A stretch of DNA of 64,000 nt, taken from positions 13,698,866 through 13,762,865 of the forward strand of contig CM029129.1 of NCBI GenBank assembly GCA_016859345.1, given 5' to 3'. Below the pieces are notes generated by a model. The model searched no databases. It was not told where the DNA came from and saw nothing but the letters and a program-made list of their open reading frames with translations. Source of the stretch: Istiophorus platypterus (Eukaryota > Chordata > Actinopteri > Istiophoriformes > Istiophoridae). Of this stretch, positions 51,552-64,000 are shown in pieces (position 1 is the first letter of the stretch; the number at the start of each line of letters is the position of its first letter). A program made the position numbers and the translations under genes.

Positions 51552-53784
51552 TTTTGAGTTGTTCAGTTTTCCAAATGCTCCACCCTGACTTTTTCTCTCA
51601 GCCCTGACACCATTCATTTCTACTGAAGATGTAAATCTTGTGAAACCGGCCACAGATATTTTATTTATTAAAAGGAATTTCTATCTTTTTCAGCGAACAT
51701 TACCTAAACAGGAGTATAAAGTGTTATTTGTTAGGGACTATATTTATCAGTGAATCAATACTCATTTAATTCACCAATGAGTATTTACAGCAGCGGCGGT
51801 GTATGTGAGAGTGACTCAAAACACAGTGATCAGGTCCATTGTCATGAAGGAACATAACACTTGATTCGACTCTTTGTGTTTTTGATGGTTCTCTAAATGA
51901 CCATGCAGGTCTATGGCATGGATGAAAAAGATAATGAGGATCATGTCATTGTCGGTTTTTGGTCTTTTTACGGGATGTTCTGAAAGATAATAATCAAGAA
52001 TATCACCAGCTTTATCTTTTTTAGTTGCTTTTTTATCCATGCAATTGAAAAAACTTTTTACATCAAGTTAATGATGAAATGAATTCAATCATTCTTGTTG
52101 TAATATTTCACACTGAACAGATGAAGGGATGAGAAAGTGGTAAAGGGAGCAAAAAGGAGGGAAAAAAGAGAATTATTAAAGAACAAGAGAAGAAATGGCT
52201 TCAGGAGCTGACTGCGGATATTTGTCTAAATTCACTGGATGCCGGGGGCAAAGTTTTCTTTTTAAACACCTCTAAGTGCCAATAATGTTTGCATGATTAA
52301 AGAATATGCAGTGGGACCAGTGACACATGTGGTCTATTACTATTTAAGCAACTGGAGAAAGGAACATTGCCTTGCAAAAATTTCCATTTTAACAAGCATT
52401 ATAGGCTCATGTCTCCATATAGATATTGTCCCATAGGAATTTAACAGAAAATATGAATCGCAAGAGACCTCTCGAGGGTTTGTTTTGACTCAAGTAACAT
52501 TAGTAGAAACCAGGTGACCTTTTGGTTAGTGAAAAATAGCATAACTGTTCTGTAAGTAATAAGTGAAAATGACACCAGATACTACAGGGCTTTTCAAGAA
52601 AAATCTGCAAAGTTAATTTTCTATTCTTTCAGTCACGGTAAGCATTTAAAATGCTTTAAATCGCAGTCACTACTGGTAAATTAGTTGTCAAGATATTTGT
52701 TGTGTATTGCATCCCTGTGTAGACTGGCAGCATTTGACTGCACTTTCACAGGGGTCTCCTCATATATATTCATCTAAAAGCTTTAAAGATTTAAAATGAT
52801 GAATAATATCCCTCTGAATAATAATAACCAGGCCACTTGCTGCTGCTTCACTCAGTTAAAAAAAGAAAGAAAAAAAGATGAGGAAAGACTTAATGTACTC
52901 TCCAGTTAAATCATGTTTTGGCTTATTAGATTAATTACTGACATATGTTTGATGAGCTCTGCTCTGACAGATTGACCAAGGATGAATGAATATTCATTTC
53001 TACTTTTGTACAGAAATATTCTCGTTTGGTGGTTTTATGTTTAAATCATGACCGTTGGAATGAGGTAAAATATGATTGAATTCGCTTTTTGGCGGTCTCT
53101 GTCGCCCGTCCCCACGGTGAGCTCGGAGGTCAGCGGTGATGCACTTTGAAAGCTGGGGTACATGAACGCTGAAGGGTGGTCGGCACAGAGGTGGATCACT
53201 GTAAATTTGAATTTCAATGATAGCAGTACCAGAGAATGAATGTTTTCTCGGTGTGTGTTAATTCTTTTTGCTCAGGTGTGTTCTCCTCTCTTTTAATGTA
53301 TACGGCCTCAGCCAGCATGAGCGACACTACAAGAGCTCATCTATTAAATTCATTTGTCTTCCTGTGTATTTCAGTAGGATATTTAATGAGGAAAGGGACA
53401 CATGCAGCCTCCTGTCTTTCCCTACTGACAAAAAAGGATGGACATTACTGGTGCCCCAGCATTTCTAAAGAACACATCATAGGAGAGTTTCATCTTCTTT
53501 TTTCATTGATTATTGATAAATTAGATAAGATTTTCCTGATTCTTGTGGGTAAACTGGGTCACTGGGACTACAAAATAAAAGGGGAAAATGGAGAATAACC
53601 AACAAAACCATTAAAAAGCCATCATCTTAACGAGTACTAATTGAAGTGATGGCCTATATTGTTTAATTTATTTGCTCCTAAAAGTTAAACATAAAATAAT
53701 TAATTTCATTTCTTACCTTTTCTTACTAATTCTGGAAAAAACACTCAATGGTAAGAACAATATGTGCATTTTAATCTTTTCTAG

Positions 53785-53863
53785 AATTCACCGTGGAGCC
53801 TCCGGTGATGTTGAATGAGTCTGTGTTTATGACAGCAGTGCAGGCAACAGTGCAGCATTACAG
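53785..53863 (+). other. Possible isolated internal exon, unidentified
   Basis: A 79-bp segment with one open frame lies between a TTTTCTAG acceptor (53777-53784) and a GTATAA donor (53864). It reads FTVEPPVMLNESVFMTAV and onward, ending QHYR, and would begin with two bases of a split codon and end two bases into another. I do not recognise the peptide. A chance open frame between chance splice sites is quite possible. Confidence 0.15.
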
Positions 53864-54252
53864 GTATAACAGAAGGGACCTAAATGATGGGCTACATGTG
53901 CAGCTTTGTGACTCTGGTCGCGTCTAGGTAGCGGCGCCAGGTTTCTTTACGAGTGCAGCTAGCGGGCCTGCCGTGACTCCCAGCTCTCTGGTGGTCATGT
54001 CCAGAGCTTTATGGGACAGAGGAAGATATGGAAGCCTGAGAGGCTCATCCAGGGATCATTATGTGTGTTGTATGGGAAACTCTTCCCCCAGAGGACACAA
54101 AGGGGGATTGAGAGAAGGCTGGTGTGAAAGAGAAAAAGAGAAAATGTATGTTCGAGCATGTGCCTGTACGCCAGAATAGAGAGAGCTCTGAGACGGTGAA
54201 GTAGGAAGTAATGTTCTCTTTCCAACACCTCAGGGCTGAAACTCTTAGGACC

Positions 54253-54254
<2 letters not shown>

Positions 54255-54339
<85 letters not shown>
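54255..54339 (+). repeat. (GT)n microsatellite
   Basis: About 85 bp of GT with a single T interruption near 54323. Confidence 0.95.
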
Positions 54340-55767
54340 TCCTACCCTGAAGCCAAAACCTTGTATCCTGACAGATGTCACTGTCTCACCCACTTCAGTG
54401 TGATGTCGTCATCCCGGGAGACTTTTGAGTCTTTGTTTGACCTTTCTAGAGTTAGCAGACCTATCAAAACTGAAGGAAACTCGCAATGTATTAAGAAGAC
54501 AGAAGATGTGTGGTGCTGGAAAGAGACACAGTACATGACAGATGTTAGCAGATTGTCAGAAATCATAACGTGATGACATTGCGCTTGCATCTTTCTGGTG
54601 CAGGTGCAGATGTTCATTTGCCTGTAGAATGATGAATATGCGGAAATATGGATGATCCATTTCCAGAGAAGCTTCATTTCCACAGTGATGGGGTGAAAGC
54701 TGTGTAGAGTGAAACATCTCTGAATTCACATGTGTTAGGTTTAGGTAGAAGATCATGAAATGCATCTCTGTCAGTGTGGCGACTGGATCTGATTCAGGCA
54801 TCCAAACACAAAATCACGAGTGTCAAACTGTCAGTAGTACTGATGGAAACGTGTCTCTGTTGTGTGACTTGTTAGATACATTAAAACAAGACGAATATGA
54901 AATGTTAGTCTGTAGTTGCACCTGTGTTGTTTGTCTCAGTTTTACTTTTGTTCACATTCAAGCATACCCTGGAAAATGCAGTATAGCCTATAAATATAGC
55001 AGTGCATACTGATGAGTGTGGTACATAGTTTTCATTAGCTCTGCTCAAGTTGCATTCTAACATCTTGACATGATGCTGACAGCAATGCTACGGGGCACGC
55101 TCGGTAGTATTTGAAGTCTTTTGCACATTCTAATGTGTTTCAGTGTTGTGCTTGTAGTAATCTGTCCAAAAGTTCTAAATTTAATTTTTCCTGCTTTTAC
55201 AGGTGTGGAAAAGGCGGCCCATGCAGCGAGGGTCCAAGGCCGAGGGCATCACAGATACATGACGTGTGTCTTAAGCTCTTAGCACATGGTGGCGTTATTC
55301 TAGGATCTCACGTAATTAATGAAGTGCCCTTGCACCTTTGTGCTTAGCGAAGCACATTCAGTAAGTGAAATGAAATTGTATGAAGTTAGATACGGTAAAA
55401 GAAATTGTTTAAAATCAAGATTTTATGACTGGTTTGTGATATAGAACTTTACATTTCTGGTGACAATGTAATTTCTAAGATTAAATTCCCTAATTTTTTC
55501 TCACGGTCATGGAAACATTAGATATCAGTGTCAGCTCTGTGCGAATCACCGGATTCACCAGGTTGGAGACTTTGGGTATTTTGATTGAGATAATTTCTCA
55601 TTTCTCTCTGGCAGGAATAGTGGTTCTTCCCTCTTCCTCTCTTCCCTCTGAATCCCCGCCACTCCTCTGTCTCCAGCCTCACAAGGAGGGAAGAGAGTAG
55701 AAGAAGCCTTTCAGTGTCACATTGACCCCCTGGTCAGTTTCTCTTTGACAGTCCCTCTCTTTCAGCA

Positions 55768-55787
55768 CTGCTGCTGCTGCTGCTGCT
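55768..55787 (+). repeat. (CTG)n trinucleotide run
   Basis: About seven perfect CTG units in non-coding sequence. Confidence 0.85.
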
Positions 55788-56645
55788 CTGGGATTCAGCA
55801 GGACGGAGGCCAGCTTGCAGCTGACAGCTGCTTGCGCTGCCGTTCACCTCCAGCTGGACGGATTTGCAAGGCTTAGACTATAAGTTAGTTAAATGAAGCC
55901 CTAAAGGAGTGTGAATGAGCTTGCCTGCAGCAGTTACACTTAAAGGCATCCAATAGAGGAAACTTATCTTCCATTCAGAGAGTAAAAAACACTTTGAGAT
56001 AGTTTCTGCTATCATCTCTGGGGAAAGGGATAACGCAGGAGCAGGGTAGACGGGACCCGTATGCACAATTAAACAATACATTTAAGCGGCAGCGCTTCAG
56101 CCGTTAAAAGAGACTTATCTTCAATTGAGAATCTAATAGAAATATATTCCTCTTGTCAGTTTTGGGACAGGGTTGCAGGGTGATGGGACTCGTTTGCACA
56201 ATCACACTAAATCTTTCAAACTCACTTCTCACAACCTGTGAGCATCAACAACAATGGAGCCAAGAAGATGTACATACAGTATATACAGTAAATCTGATGA
56301 ACTTCTGTCACTGACATCCAGTAACAAAAATGCATAAATGTATTCACGGAAGTTTGAGAAGAATTACAGTGAATAACCCACACAATTTATTTCTTAAAAG
56401 ATAAAATGCGGCAGGGTAAGTGATAGAGGCAGTTTCTGAACCAGCCAAAGGTCAAGGATGTCGTTAAAAGTACTCTCATCTACAAGTTGAATTTTATCTA
56501 TATGACGCATTTTGAAGTGTTTATGAGTTTAAACTGAAGTGAGTTTAAATTGAAAATTCCTTTATTTTCTTTTTTTTACCTTCAGAGGGGTCATAAAGAA
56601 CAAGTAGAGTATCTAAAATAACCCAAAGGAGGCAATTAGGAGAGC

Positions 56646-56650
<5 letters not shown>

Positions 56651-56699
<49 letters not shown>
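56651..56699 (+). repeat. (TA)n microsatellite
   Basis: Uninterrupted TA run of about 49 bp. Confidence 0.95.
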
Positions 56700-56701
<2 letters not shown>

Positions 56702-57588
56702 TAAGTTCATGAACAGAACTAACAGTCCCTCACAGTAGCCTCCCATGTGCAACCGCTACCTGGTGTCACGACAACACAGCAAAGGCGTTTTCTTTTTTCT
56801 TGCTAAATTTCCCTAGAAATCAGCTTTGAGTGATAGCCCTAATGACAGTGGGCGATACTGTTGACATAACAACTGAGCGGTAATCATTACGCCATCATCC
56901 TGAGACGACTAAATCAGCTGTCACTCGTCTTCATTCCGCAACTTTAAACAGAAGTGTCACTTTATTGACATAATTTATACGGATAAAGAGCCCCTTACAG
57001 TTGACTCCTGGCTGGAATGAATCAAGTAATCTTACACACACATACATACACATACACATATACACTATCCACAGTCTCACCTCTAATTTCCCATTATCAT
57101 CCTGCAACGCTTTTGAATTATTCATTGAATGCCCTCGCTGTAGGGAGAAAGTGAAGAGAGGTGGAAAAATGGAAATGAAGTGGGAAGGCAAGAGGAAAAG
57201 AGATGGAAAGAGAGAATTAGAGGTGATAAAAACAGTGGAAACAAAGAATTGATAAAAAAATACAAGTGGAACAGAGCGCAGAGGGAAAGGAGAAAAGAAA
57301 GACAGGAGGCGACCGAGAGAAAATGAATGTGGAAAGTCAATGAAGGAGACACGGAGAAGACAGTCAGAGAGTAAGGAGGTAAATGGGAGATGGTGGGGAG
57401 AGGAGGACCTGCGGACCGCGGTGAGCGGAAACATGAAAACAGTTTTCAGCGCGCAGGACAGGTAGATCAGACGTCCATGCAAGTGGATGAATAAAGCAGA
57501 CATGTCTGTCAGCTTGTGAAGTGCTCCAAATTAGTAGAGCTTTCATTTAGCATATGCCTGCCCAAACTGGAAAAGAAAGGATTGAGAG

Positions 57589-57664
57589 ATGGAGAGCTGG
57601 GGTGTGAAGGTTTACTTCCTTTATTTCCTCGTCCCACTGGTCCACATGATTCTCTTCACCAACT
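57589..57664 (+). CDS. Candidate signal-peptide first coding exon, possibly fstl4 (partial)
   Basis: An ATG with G at -3 and G at +4 opens a frame reading MESWGVKVYFLYFLVPLV followed by HMILFTN, which then meets a GTAAGC splice donor at 57665. The peptide has a short charged start and a hydrophobic core of about 16 residues, the layout of a secretion signal. In human 5q31 the next gene on this strand beyond C5orf15 is FSTL4, a secreted follistatin-like protein whose first coding exon carries a signal peptide and whose introns are very long. This exon is where such a start would be expected. I cannot match the residues themselves, and no further exon is visible before the window ends. A chance frame is the alternative. 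Confidence 0.3.
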
Positions 57665-57699
57665 GTAAGCAAGCCTGAGGACTTGTGCCTCTAAATCTC

Positions 57700-57865
57700 T
57701 AATGTCTAAACCAGGTCCGGTCTGAATATTCATTGCCTTAATTTGCATAGCCCACAGATGGCGGAAACAGATGCTCGTTACGGCAAGTGTCAATTTTCAA
57801 AAATTTGCTTTCATGACAAAACAAATAAAGCTATACAGGAGGATGGAGCGACTCGAAGCCTCCTG
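57700..57865. other. Candidate conserved non-coding element with POU octamer
   Basis: A repeat-free block only 40 bp beyond the candidate exon. It contains a perfect octamer ATTTGCAT (57741-57748), a TGAATATTCATTGCC segment and CACAGATGGCGGAAACAG. The pattern of dense motifs with balanced composition suggests an enhancer; conservation is untested. Confidence 0.3.
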
Positions 57866-58369
57866 GCAGAGCTGCCAAGTGTGTGTTTGAGTGTGTGTGT
57901 GTGTCTGTGTGTGTGTAAGACAGTTGTCACAAGAGAAACTTTGAAGCTTTGTGTTTATGTGTCGTGCGTAATCTGCATCTATATGTGTAGTGTGTTCAGT
58001 ATGCATATTTTTTATACAATATGGGCATCATATACAAAACTGAATGGGCTATAATTTGCATCGATTAGCAGGAATAACAATGATGTTGTTCTTTTGTAAA
58101 AGCTCTCCCTCTGGAAAAACAACAAACATTTAATGACTATGGTCTGGGCCTGAAAGAGACTTGAACATTATTTTGTGTCACTAATATCCCATGAAGCATT
58201 GTATCAGAGAAAACAGCAGGGGAAATGCTTGAAGATATGACCAGTATTTGTTGACGTTTAGATAATTGTTATCTGCGCCTGTTTACATTTTATCTGGCAA
58301 GACACAAACAAAAGATACAGACAGGAACAAACACTGAAAATCAAAATAAAGCAAGGACCCTTTCAGCAT

Positions 58370-58540
58370 TTAATCCACAGCACTGCATTCCTGAATCATT
58401 AGAATTAGAGGCCTGAGAGCAGACAGAGACAAGGCGAATTTGAATTTTGAGCTGATGATGGCGCTATATTAAAGGTCAGGGGACCAGTCATTACAATTCA
58501 CCCTGAGTGGGACATGAATATGCATATCAAATTAATGGCA
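58370..58540. other. Candidate conserved non-coding element
   Basis: A repeat-free block including TCATTAGAATTAGAGGCC, GAATTTGAATTTTGAGC and ATATGCATATCAAATTAATG, with homeodomain- and POU-like cores. It ends where the dispersed-repeat relic begins. Confidence 0.25.
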
Positions 58541-58850
58541 ATACATCCAAAAAGCTTCTGGGATATTTTACTAAAAGCCAAAAATGTCAGTCCCATTGTG
58601 GTTCTACAGAAAAAGTCTGGGTGGTTAGGTCACATCATGTCGGAACCATGAACGTCGGCACAAAGTTTTGTGTCAATCCATCAGGTATATGTTGAGATAT
58701 TTCACAAAATTAGGAGAAAATTAGTCCATCCAATATATGTCAAGACATTTCACTAAAAGTCCAAAATGTCAAGGCAAAGTAAAGTAAAGGAAAAGTTAGG
58801 GGCTCACAAAGGTCAGTAGGATTCCTCCTCTGGAGAACATAACTGTGTTA
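58540..58850 (+). repeat. Decayed short dispersed fish repeats, overlapping copies
   Basis: Segments recur within the block (ATTTTACTAAAAGCCAAAAATGTC near 58565 and CATTTCACTAAAAGTCCAAAATGTC near 58746, each abridged here). The pieces GGACCATGAACGTC-like, TTTTGTGTCAATCCATC and GTTGAGATATTTCAC resemble a teleost short repeat. A third piece near 58790-58845 (TCACAAAGGTCAGTAGGATT) matches another part of the same family. Family recognition is from memory. Confidence 0.55.
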
Positions 58851-59335
58851 TTTTTGCTGCTAACATCCATTCAGCCAAACTTTTTTTTTGAGAGTTAATT
58901 GCCATCAGTTCTGGAAAAAATGACAGTGATACACTAATTGTGTAGCTTCACTGCCGATGCTTTGTGACTTCATGCATAAAATAATGAACCATGTATATGA
59001 AATTAGGTTTATAACATTTAAAGAGAACCATTATTGCTTCCTTGAATAATGTAATAGTATTTTAGTTTATAGTGTGTATATTGTTTTGTATAATTCAGCA
59101 GACCGAATGTGTAATAGCTTTTGGTAAGGTCTTTTTGATATATACATTTTTCTTACCATTTTTTGCTTAATCACTAATTAGGTATTCAATAAGGAGAACT
59201 TCTGCTCATGCTGCTTCGCGAAGAAAACAATGTGTAAATTATTCTATTTTTGTGTGTTCTGGTGATTAGTGAGAGTTTAAGATATCCAGTCAACCCTTCA
59301 TCCCAAGCTATATGCAACTGCAGAACAGCAGTCCG

Positions 59336-59408
<73 letters not shown>
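59336..59408 (+). repeat. (CA)n microsatellite
   Basis: Uninterrupted CA run of about 73 bp. Confidence 0.97.
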
Positions 59409-59412
<4 letters not shown>

Positions 59413-60094
59413 TGCACACACAGAAACAGCGTAAGTGGCTCCAGCCTCCCTCCAGCTGCTATGCGCTGTGTGTGCACACAAATGAAAATGGTTCCTGCAG
59501 AACAATTCATTTACCACAGCACAGTTTCCTCTTCTGCACTGCTGGTTAAGAGTTATTTTACACACTTCCTCTCTTTTTCCCTTCTTCTTTTTTTCTTGCT
59601 TTTCATTTAATTAAATCCATCTGGCCCTTTTTTCTTTCCTTCATTCTTTCTTTCCCTCTGCCCCCTCACTACATCCTTTCACCATTTTCCTCACTTTTTT
59701 TTCCTCTCTACATCTATAGCCTTCACTAAAGATGAAAAAAACCCCACCAGGAAAAAAAATTGAATGGAACAGGTTTTCAACTGACTACATTTAAAGTGAA
59801 AGTCACTTGTGGTGACAAACCCACAAAGGATTACCTGCTCTAGCTCTATTGAGCTTTTTAGCTGCTTTTAGCAACTGGTTTTGTTTCAAGCCTATAAATT
59901 TACTGGTATGGTTTAGTCTTGCTACTCTCATCAACTTCATTTCTGGCTGTGTTTTTTTTTTTCTTTAGCAAAATAGCTCTGATAAACCTACGACCTGCAG
60001 AGAAGCAAATTGCAAACAAAGTTGTCCCTCCACTTCCCATCTATTTCTCTTCGTTTTTGCTCCCTCTCCCGGTTCTCCAGCAGCCCGAGCCTGT

Positions 60095-60240
60095 CCCGTG
60101 ACATGTGTAGCTGCTTTTGAATATTAATTAAACATCCTTATGTGTCATCAACCCCTCTGGTGAGCAGCTCAGTCTTTAATTAGATTTGTCGAATGCCAGG
60201 GAGAGAGACACACACTCCCCCTGATTTGTGTACAATGGCA
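60095..60240. other. Candidate conserved non-coding element
   Basis: A repeat-poor block with TTTTGAATATTAATTAAAC, GTGAGCAGCTCAGTC and CTTTAATTAGATTTGTCG, rich in ATTA cores. It is judged by appearance only. Confidence 0.25.
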
Positions 60241-63200
60241 CAGGTGTGTTTCAGGCTGAAAGGCATAGTTGGGGATAAAGTCTGTGCCTCTTAGAGTTTC
60301 TCTGTTTTTGCATTTGTGTGTATGTTTGTGCACTTGATGCTCTGTTTCTTAGCAGCATCTCTGCAGACCGTTTTGGCATGTGTCTGTGACGACTGTGAAG
60401 ACAGATTGCTGTCTCTCTGTCTAGTGTTTGCATGTCTTTGTGTTTGTGTGCATGAGTGTGCGTGTTGTGTGTGTGTGCACGGTTTCAAAGAGGGTCCTGT
60501 TTTTGATGCCGGGTGTACCAAACCACAAATTTAGGAGGTGTTGATCTTTTACACCCTCAATCTCATGCTTCTGCCATTCTGTCTTTTTTCAGGAAATGTG
60601 TAATTGTGGCCTAGAGATGGAGGGATCATTAACAGCACTCGTGATAATCTTTAATAAGAGGCATGGTTCACAGCTAAGAAGGAAACATGAAACTTGCACT
60701 TTAAATGTGTCTAAAATTACCTGTTCTTTGTTGTGTGAAGTGATGTTTAGCTAATTGGTTAGAACTTTGCAAAAGAAGCACAACTAGTGACACTGTGAGT
60801 CAATGTACGAGGGAATTAAAGTATATAAACCCTTTGCATCTGTTCAGTTTACATGAATTTATCACATATGAAATGGCAAATGTGTTGCTTCCCCTCGAGA
60901 GTTACTGATGAGTCTCAAATGGTGCAAAACTGAATGTGTTATAAAAGTTAGAGGCAATCCATGAATTTGACTTTAGCGTCTACTCTGCCAATCAACTGTC
61001 CCATCTGCTCAGTTCAAACGGGAGTGATCTATAAAAATATACTGCACACTACAGTAATGTGAAACCCTTAAGAGGTGAAATCATGTTGTAAATACCACCT
61101 CTTAAAATAGCAGCAGAACTAAACAGAATGCAGAGCTTTGATTTGATCAAATTATGTGAAAGCAGCATCTTCTCATCAGTCAGTGATCCCATATGTTTAG
61201 TTAGACCATCATCATTTAAAAAAAAAAAAAACATCTAAACTTTATCTTTTAGTTGATAAAGTAGCCCGGGACACCACAAAGCAGTTTAAGAGGATTTAGA
61301 GAATTATTGGAAATTATTTTAGTTGAATTTCCGCTTTTATTAAAAATAAACAACTCCTGATGCTTTAGATGTTAAAGATTACCACTCTTTAAATTTGTCA
61401 GGCAGTTCTTAAAGTTTTCTGTTCACAAAGTAAAATGATAACATTTCATTCAGCAATTGGCATAAATTCCAAATAAATTCAGTGGTCGACATGGACACTT
61501 TTTGCAGTGTGGTGCAGTTAGTTGGACATGTTTGTTCTGGGTCAGGGGATTTGGCTGTCCTTCCTTTCACACCAGCCAGCTTAGCCCCAGAGCAGAGGCA
61601 GCAGAATGAAACCAACAGTACAACTTTGCCAGATTTCCTCCACCAGTAGCTCTTTTTCCCCATGCAGCCTCCTCTCATTTCCTACCCCGTCCTGCACCGG
61701 GACCATGCCAACTTTTCTGGCACATGCCTCTATCTTTTTTCTGTGCTACTGTATTGGTTTGGTGTCAAAAATGTTGCAGGTTTGACCAACTTTACTGTGA
61801 GTTTATTAAACAAAAAACTTGTCCTTCACCAACTGCTGCATGAACTGCGTTCTTAAGCCCTTGAGAGTTATTCGACACCCTGGCACCTTAAAGTTTTCTT
61901 CATAACTGGTTATCTCTGGTCTGATTTGAGGGAAGAAGGCAGAAGATTTTCCCTCTTGCTTCTCAGTACTTGGAAATAAAAGCCCTCGTCTCTTAGCTGA
62001 GATAGCAGAAAGTCTGCATGCCTTTCACAGGTCATTGGAGTAGAACGTTTTCACTACATAGAGTGAAATATGCAAAAAGGTGAGCAAGCGTTCCCAGTAA
62101 ATGAGCAAAATATTGTCATTTAAAAATTTATAAATACACACTATAGTAACACATCTCAACAGACTTTTTTTGACCACATAGGCAGAATAAATACAAACTC
62201 TTAATTGTTGAATTTGTACAAGCATTTGTTTATCTGTAGGTGTAGGTGTAAACAGCTGGTTCGATTTTCTCTGAAGCAAAGCAGACAGCATTGTTGTGTC
62301 TCTCAAAATCAAATCTCTCAAAATCTTTAAATCCAAATGTAACTGACAAAGGGAGACCGCTATTTCACATTACACTGCAAATATGTTGAAGGTAAAAATC
62401 GGAGACACCATACCTCCTCTTTTTGGCCTTGAGAGTCTTAAGCTTTTTGTTTTCTATCACACACTCCTCGCAATCAGTCCATGGCATTCATGAACACAAA
62501 GCATCAAAGAAGGTAATGTTACCTCAGTGGAAAGCATTAAATTCTTACTGCAAATTTAGGGATGGAATGAGTAGCATGCACATGGCGAATGATATTAACT
62601 GGATCTGCTTTGAAAAGAGATTCAGCCAGCAGTAGCACATTTATCTATGTATGGAAAAAATGAACACTGGAAATTGTGCAGTGTAGATAACTTATTAGAG
62701 TTCTTACAGCTACAATTAAGCATGACAGATTTTCAATATGTGGCCACAACCACACAACAAAACAAATTATCCAGTGTTATAGTGTAGGTGTTGATTTTTC
62801 ATTAACAGCCTTTTTCATGATCAATTGTTCGGAGATGACAAGTGTAGATTGGAGTGTTGTTTGTCCTCTCATGGAATTGAAATGGCTCCAGGGTTCAGCT
62901 GTTGAAAACTATCAAAAGCTTAGAAGGGTGTAAATGTCCATAAGACTGACACAATGTTGATGCCTATGCTAAATTAACACAGATGATTCTGCAACAATGC
63001 AGAGAGCTGTGGCTGGAGAAGAAACAACATTGACACAGATTCACATTACCTAAACTTATTAATCAGTTGAATGCATCACTGACTCTCAAATACTTGCAAG
63101 AAGTCGCCTTACTTTCTCTTGGCTTTCAACCAGAAAGATTCAACAAAATGTTTTTGCACACATTATTACTGCACTTATTTTATTCAGAGATTTAATTTTC

Positions 63201-64000
63201 AGAATTCACTTGAGAAAGAGATTGTTTCACCACAGCAGCTGCCTGAGAGAACCAACTTTGGGATTGAAAAGTGTTTCTGTCTGTCTGCAGTGTCAGCAGC
63301 ACATCTGGCAGGACTGGAGACAACATGTCACCTCCGCTTCCTCAGGCTCACCCTGACAGTCAGGGGCTAATGACCTGGAAGGATACACAGTCCCACTACA
63401 TATGGGCCTGACTGCTCGTGAGTCTGTGTCATGTGAACGGGCAAGTGTGTGTGCACATGTGCAGATACATATTTGTGTGTCTACAAATGCACTTCAGGAT
63501 GTGTCCACACCTCTGCTCAGGTTGCTGGGTGTTTGTGTGTTTGTGCAGCTTGGGGCATTTCCTCCAGCACTTGGAGAGTCTCAGTGCATCTGGGCCTGTG
63601 GTCCTCCCTGCAAGCCAAGTAATTAGGACAGGACATGTTGACCAGTAGCACCCTCAGCTGGGACCACTGAAGGAACAAGGACAGATGAAAAATATAGACC
63701 TGGATGCTTCACAGGAGTTTTTTTTTCCTGCGTGGTTACGTGATCTGAGACCTAAAGGTGTTTTTTTGACCCATTAAAGGACAAAATTAATGTCACCTCA
63801 TGTCACAACTAGCCATCTCGGAAGGTTTCTCATTCTGTCTGGGATGTTTTCCAAGAACGTTTTGTTGAGGTAGACCTTTTCAAAGGTCAGTTTGAGTAAC
63901 TTACCGCGGAAAAAAAAAATCTGGGTAAAACTTATCACAAAGGATTGCAAAAGCTGCGTGAGATGCACATAAATCATCTATTTGTAAGTTTGCCCCCACC

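Larger units (their letters stand above)
51552..57588. other. Gene desert between the tandem duplication and the candidate signal-peptide exon
   Basis: No confident gene. It contains GT (54255-54339), TA (56651-56699) and CTG (55768-55787) microsatellites, a possible small exon at 53785-53863, and a purine-rich stretch at 57130-57400 that makes a spurious 190-codon minus-strand frame. Confidence 0.5.
57665..64000. other. Right flank: non-coding, possibly a long first intron
   Basis: No further exon is supported. It holds a (CA)n microsatellite (59336-59408), GT-rich stretches (about 57884-57917, 60436-60478), dispersed-repeat relics at 58.5-58.85 kb and three candidate conserved blocks. If the exon at 57589 is real, this is intron. 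Confidence 0.45.

Noticed and set aside
55200..55347. Exon-like start after a strong acceptor, reading CGKGGPCSEGPRPR, reminiscent of the follistatin-domain start in FSTL4
   Set aside because: The follistatin cysteine pattern (CxC, CGSDG) does not follow, no donor closes it, and it lies upstream of the candidate signal-peptide exon. The likeness is probably chance.
56931..57503. A 190-codon minus-strand frame
   Set aside because: It is a Phe/Ser/Leu-rich translation of a purine-rich + strand stretch, with no domain or splice logic, and the low complexity explains its openness.

Overview
This is eukaryotic nuclear DNA, most likely from a ray-finned (teleost) fish. The evidence is vertebrate-type split genes with GT-AG introns of about 0.3 to 2.7 kb, a CpG-island promoter, long CA/GT, TA and GA microsatellites, and decayed fish-type dispersed repeats including a Tc1-family transposon relic. 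No bacterial, viral or CRISPR-like content was seen.

Layout: (1) Positions 1-7690 hold the complete coding part of vdac1 on the + strand: eight coding exons, a 283-residue protein and a 3' UTR ending near 7.68 kb. Its promoter and 5' non-coding exon lie to the left of the window. (2) Positions 7.7-9.4 kb are a short intergenic gap. (3) Positions 9.4 to about 15.4 kb (possibly 16.4 kb) hold a CpG island and the three coding exons of the fish orthologue of human C5orf15 (KCT2). This is a type I membrane protein related to TGN46, with a highly conserved tail and a long, acidic, low-complexity luminal part. (4) From about 16.4 kb to the end is a gene-poor, AT-rich desert of microsatellites, transposon relics, a recent 0.87-kb tandem duplication and several islands that look like conserved non-coding elements. 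Near its right end, 57589-57664 reads like a signal-peptide first coding exon followed by a splice donor.

The gene order vdac1 - c5orf15 on one strand matches human 5q31, where both genes share a strand and the next gene beyond a large desert is FSTL4, also on that strand. The candidate exon at 57.6 kb is therefore offered as the possible start of fstl4, and the desert as its upstream regulatory territory. That link is inference from position and peptide character only. The two certain genes have no obvious shared pathway: one makes the mitochondrial outer-membrane channel, the other a secretory-pathway or TGN cargo-like membrane protein. Their adjacency is conserved synteny, not an operon.
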